Shown: positions 59,461 through 64,000 of the stretch, piece by piece
Position numbering within the stretch: the first letter of the stretch is position 1
Layout of the letters: every line of letters begins with the position of its first letter
Source of the DNA: Fratercula arctica
Lineage: Eukaryota > Chordata > Aves > Charadriiformes > Alcidae
Direction of reading: 5' to 3'
Assembly (NCBI GenBank): GCA_947846985.1
Contig: CANTUZ010000007.1
Span: 36,646,355 to 36,710,354 of the forward strand
Length of the DNA stretch: 64,000 nucleotides
Program-made: the position numbers and the translations under genes
The notes under the pieces: model-generated
What the model saw: the letters and a program-made list of their open reading frames with translations, nothing else
Told to the model about the DNA's origin: nothing
Databases searched by the model: none

Positions 59461-62400
59461 CAATGGATCTGAAACGAAAGTCAACATTGTTCACTTATAT
59501 GACTAGTGTCCTGCAATGACCAGGTGCACTGTCTATTTTGTCCTTCCAATCTGTTCATAGATGCTGTATTTTCAATGCAAAGTAATCAAGATAAAATTGT
59601 CTCATATTAATATAAACCTAAATGATAATTTAAGATTACACAAGGCAAGCATCAGAAAATAGCATTAAAGCTGTAAACTTGCCCAAACCAATTACTTGTT
59701 TCTCCTTCCAGTGAAATTAATATAGTAGTTCATCAACAGTATTCAGGACCAAAAAAAAGTTTTATCAGCATGATTATTCCCTTTCTCCATTTTCAAACTT
59801 TCTTTACCTAAACAGGTAGTGAAAAGCAAAGTCAAATCCAAAAGATCTCTAGGAAATCTTCTCTATAAGAGATGCCATGCAATACTTGTCAACTGTCACC
59901 GTTTCACAGCCAATAACTGCTTCAGCAAGAAATTCTCAGTCATGCAACATCATCATTTCATCCTGGCTGAGTTCCCTTCGCTGTCCTTATCTCCAACTGC
60001 TGAACCTGCCTCACCTTTTCAGAATCTATTTATACCAAATGCCAGCAAGGTAGCATGGATTGTCATCTCCTACCTGAGTAGGACACAGCTGTACAGAGAG
60101 GACGTGATTTTAGCAACATGAAAGGAAAATAGCTTTCTTCTTCCAAAAGAACAAGTAACAAGAAAGCCTTCATACTAATGGGTAAACCAAAGGAAGAAAT
60201 AGTTGTTTAAGCAAAGGAATGATATACCCAGGGAATACTTTTGCTAACAGCACTGCAAGGAATCTTTAAAATGGTGAGTGTGCTGCAGCAAGCCTGTATA
60301 TATACAGCATAGGCCTAGGCAACACCAAGCCTTTTTATTCCTCTTATCAGTGAAAATTAATGGATGGATGAGCAATACACAGACTCAAAGCATCTAGTTA
60401 AGGAAAAAAGAGAGATAAAGCTCAGCTAAGGGGATTGTTTTCCCCCCCAACATGCTAAAGGGAAAGCTATGTTAATACTTCCAATAACCTGAAGGCACAG
60501 GAGACAGCAGTACGCACACAATTTCTCCTCTCAGATTTGTGCCAGGCCAGCTTAGTTTCCCCTCAGAGTGCCCCAGCTCAGTTTCCCTTTTGATACTACC
60601 TGTTTGAGGAAAATCAAGAAAGCCTCCAAACAGACCAAAGCTCTAGCAGCTGTAACCTGCCCCTTGCTCTGAACAGCATGATCCCCACCAGTACCTCTCC
60701 ACACATTACAGCTTTGGCCCTCCCATCCCACAGTGTTCCCATCACTTCCCACCCTTGGGCTCCTGACACAGAAGCGAGCTGTTATCCACTTGGTTTTACC
60801 CAAACAATGGTTCTACCCCTTCCTAGGTCCCCCACCTGAGCTACACCCATTGCTGAAGTACTCCACAAAAATCACAGCAGTATCCCTTGCTACCTACTTG
60901 CACACTCAGTGGTGCTCAGCTGCTCCAGGCAGGAGCCATGGCAAGGACTGCACCACAGATGGGTGCACTGGTGGGGCCCATGTGCAGAGCGACCCTGACA
61001 CGTGGAGCAGGCTTTCATCCTCTCACTTTCACACACAACAGCTTGCAAGTGCTTACAGATGAAGTGTGTTCATGCCAGTCCTGTACAACATCCTAGTCAC
61101 CATGCAAATTAAACAGCATTGACAAAAAAGTATAAATGTAAAGCCAATTTCAACTGTTGCTCCAGTCAGCAGTTATGCCAGCTTTCGCTGAGAATGTCCT
61201 GATGCCAGCCTAGTTGCCCTGTCTGCTTCACCACCAGCGGTTGGTTAAACCTATGCATCACTACCAAAATTATACAGTCATATGGACTGGTTACAGCAGC
61301 AACCCACAAATGAATGTGGCCATAAGCTCCTCTTAAAATGATCTTGGCCCGTTTTGCACATTTGATTCTTGAGAAAGGATATTTTATCCCTTTCTTGTAT
61401 CACTCAAATCCATTAGATATGAGTCCCTGTTTCACAAAGCTATTTTGCCTTAGAAATTTGCCTTTCCTATCCCTATCTAAGCAAAGTGATGAAGGCCCAT
61501 TTGTTATTATTTATGTGCTTTAAATACAGTTGAATACATGCTAAGTAATTGGTTAAACACAATAAGAAAATGCATCTGATCAAAGCCTCAGTGTCAGTAA
61601 TCAGAAAATAGGAGTGAAAATTAACTGCCATAAAGTATCCAGCAGATTACAGCCTCATTGAAAAACATATGTCATGTTGAAGCAACCTCACCCGCTACTC
61701 CTTTGCGCATGAAGCACATTGCGCTGCACAACTTGCCCCAGCAGCCAGCGCGATGGTAACATTTTCTTCTCAGATACGTATTATCTATTTACAGAACTGC
61801 TGCTTGATACACAGGGTTGAACAAGAACTTAAAATGTACTTATAGAACGTGTTTTGGCCTGTGGTGTGCATGGAATTGACATAAGAGTCATCTATTATGC
61901 TTAGTGACGACATCTTAGTGATGTCCTTATCTTAGTGACAACATTCAAGAGAAATTAAAAAACATTTCAATGTAGGACTATAAATACCAAAAATCTAATT
62001 CTGCTTTACAACAGATGTGCCTGGATATAAACCAAATCTCATGATATGAAACTGACCCGGAGGCAGCAGAGAGTATACATGCTTCTTGTGCTACACTAGG
62101 AGCATCCTTAACAGATGCTCCCACCTGATGGTTTATGGATGGTTTATTCCCATAGCAGGAATGCTCCTATAGGAAGAGCAGCAACTCAAATCCCCTCAGG
62201 GGACAGAACCAAAGAATTCCTATTGGGACTTTTCAAAATCAGAGCAGACAGAGAGCACAAATACCTAACGGATACTGAGGTAGCAAGTGAAACACCTCGT
62301 ACTAGCCAGCAAGATTGTCCTCTCTAAATCATCCGTCTGCAAAGCATGCTTTGTCCCACTCAAGGCACACAACGCAATTTTGAAGTGGCTGGTGGAGAAT

Positions 62401-64000
62401 CAACCTTTGGCCAAGCTATGCTCTTGGTGAAAACACATGGATGAGACAGACCCAGACCCTGGGCAGCAAGAAGTAACAGGAAGATGTGTAGTGGACAAAA
62501 CAGTGTTTTGCTAATGCAAGAGTCACTGATGAACTCTAAATCAGGAAAAGAAGCTGCTCCTGACAACTTCACTATATGGCATGGACCAGGAAAACCACTC
62601 TGTGCCTGTGCACACCCTCCCTCACCTTGCAGATCCGGCACCATCAGCGGCAGGAGCTCAGCTCTCTTCCAGCACATTGCAGCTCCATTACTCTACATCT
62701 GAGCAAGGTATTCAAGAATATTTAAACTGCTCTTGGATCCAGTGCAGACATGATGTCAGAAAGCTCTATCAGGAAATAGTTTTGAAGTGTGGTCTCCTCA
62801 ATCATTATAGGATTTCAAGTTTTTTTGCTACTTAAACTGAATAGTAGCAGTTTAATCTTGACATTCAAAACCAGGCAGCTTTATCTCCCAAGGAGAAATG
62901 TCAGAAAGACCTCACTAAGGATGTCATTCCTTAGGGATTCATTCAATACATGTACTAATATTTTTCTCTCTCCTTCCCTACTATCCAAAAACTTTGCCGC
63001 CTAGTTTTAGTAGGATTTATTGTTACATTAGTTTTCTATTCCTTTGTGTTTGTCTTCGTGGTCTGCAGTGTTAATATCAGTAACAACAATAAGCAGATGA
63101 TCTGCCAATTCCACTTGTACTCTACTAAAATCCATCAGAATTTATGAATTTGTGAGCTGTAATTGGCTACAAAAACATGGGAAGAAAACAGTGATATGTA
63201 GTGTCAATTTTTCTAGTCTTAGAATACAGCAACCGCACTGCAAGCAAGCAAACAATTCTAGGGAAATCTCTCCTGCATTAACAAGAAAGATTCACTACCC
63301 TATTGCTAACAATCCCAAAGCATAATTCATGCTCATGTTCACATATCTGCCAGGAATATTCAATTATTCTTTAATAATAAAAAGTCAGTCAGCTGCTCCT
63401 GCTTTTCTCCCTCATTATGAAAAATGTGGCCCTTCTAATTTTGAATTATAATAAAAGCACCGCCCGGGGCTCTTCAAGTTCCTCTCTCTACACATGAATT
63501 GCCCTTGAACAAATGCAAGGTAGCTAATGCATCAACTTGTGAAAAATATTCCCAGGTAAGTACCTGGAGAACACATGTGCATTGGTGTGCCTTGAGGCAC
63601 ACCATAACATTGCATTTCAATGAGAAATCTGTTTGCAACCTCCGCTGATGAGGTAGTATAATGCATTTTACTACGTATTCTGCCCTAGTAGCTCCCCCTT
63701 AATATCAACAGGAAATACTCACCACAGATACTCTACTAACATTTCATATAGTCTACTATCATTTCACACATTATAAAGCATTTGACTTTTCCATACTATG
63801 CTGCAGTACATTGGGGGAGCATCCAAACACTGCAGTCAGTTTTATCACAGCCTGCTGTTGGAAAAGCTCTCTTTATACCAAGTGACTTATAAAGTATAGA
63901 CAGCTTCACACTGCTACTGCTTTGCACTGGGCAGAGCTTCACATTTGGCATTTAGCTATACCACCATAAACCACAGCACTGGCCCGAAACATTGACGAGT
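59461..64000. other. Noncoding stretch to window end
   Basis: No complete gene is supported in 4.5 kb. Frames at 60552-60803 (-) against 60733-61062 and 60887-61096 (+) overlap in a GC-richer patch, and those at 62360-62835 do likewise; none is recognised. Near the right edge are two hairpins (63552-63567 and 63583-63604) and a strong donor-like site at 63555, treated in the findings. No RNA gene was recognised. Confidence 0.6.
63552..63604. other. Two adjacent perfect hairpins
   Basis: First, CCAGGTA-AG-TACCTGG (63552-63567), a 7-bp stem with a 2-bp centre. Second, TGGTGTGCC-TTGA-GGCACACCA (63583-63604), a 9-bp stem with a 4-nt loop. The two are 15 bp apart. The first contains a consensus-like splice donor (CCAG|GTAAGTA). 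Confidence 0.7.

Noticed and set aside
63646..63675. let-7-like word TGAGGTAGTATAATG
   Set aside because: Only the seed-like part matches, the rest differs from let-7, and only a 6-bp stem forms with the following 'tactac'; no pre-miRNA hairpin.
1..64000. CRISPR arrays, operons, bacterial insertion sequences, LTR retroviral copies, tRNA or rRNA genes
   Set aside because: No spaced direct-repeat array, no paired LTRs with primer-binding site, no tRNA cloverleaf with intact A and B boxes, and no rRNA sequence was seen on either strand.

Overview
The window looks like vertebrate nuclear DNA, most likely from a bird. It has AT-leaning composition, many poly-A and poly-T runs, no operon-like gene packing, and several 5'-truncated CR1 LINE copies. 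Two of these CR1 copies (ends at 13387 and 53465) keep the 3' octamer pair ATTCTRTG that is typical of CR1. Decayed MIR-type SINEs and other old amniote repeats are also present. A crocodilian or turtle cannot be excluded from sequence alone.

No complete gene can be supported. The open frames are short, mostly overlap frames on the other strand, and resemble no protein family I recognise. The exceptions are inside CR1 copies, where the frames are relics of the CR1 ORF2 (reverse transcriptase polyprotein) C-terminal part. The window is best read as intergenic DNA or the inside of a very large intron.

Layout. 1-4157: unique noncoding DNA with one old repeat scrap and a perfect 10-bp hairpin (1358-1382). 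4158-4318: a near full-length MIR-type SINE on +. 5417-5705: a C12T10 tract followed by the best candidate coding exon in the window (5471-5638, +, unproven). 5706-13387: noncoding DNA with an ancient CR1 tail (9578) and two CR1 fragments on + (11240-11375 and 13245-13387). 13388-30770: noncoding, with homopolymers and one old repeat (22163). 30771-31441: a G/T-rich stretch with a four-run G-quadruplex motif, then A21(CA)6. 31442-46165: noncoding, with MIR-type copies at 32679, 44319 and 44846 (all -) and an A23 plus A/C-rich tract at 38181. 46166-46490: an internal CR1 ORF2 fragment (+). 46491-54024: noncoding, a perfect 24-bp tandem duplication at 53166, and a 0.56-kb CR1 copy (-). 54025-64000: two more MIR-type copies, a palindromic amniote repeat, a third CR1 3' copy (-) abutting an older repeat (58841-59460), and a pair of perfect hairpins near the right edge.

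There is no set of genes working together here. The interesting points are the candidate exons, the local secondary-structure motifs and the layered fossil retroposons. I found no evidence of a novel multi-gene system.
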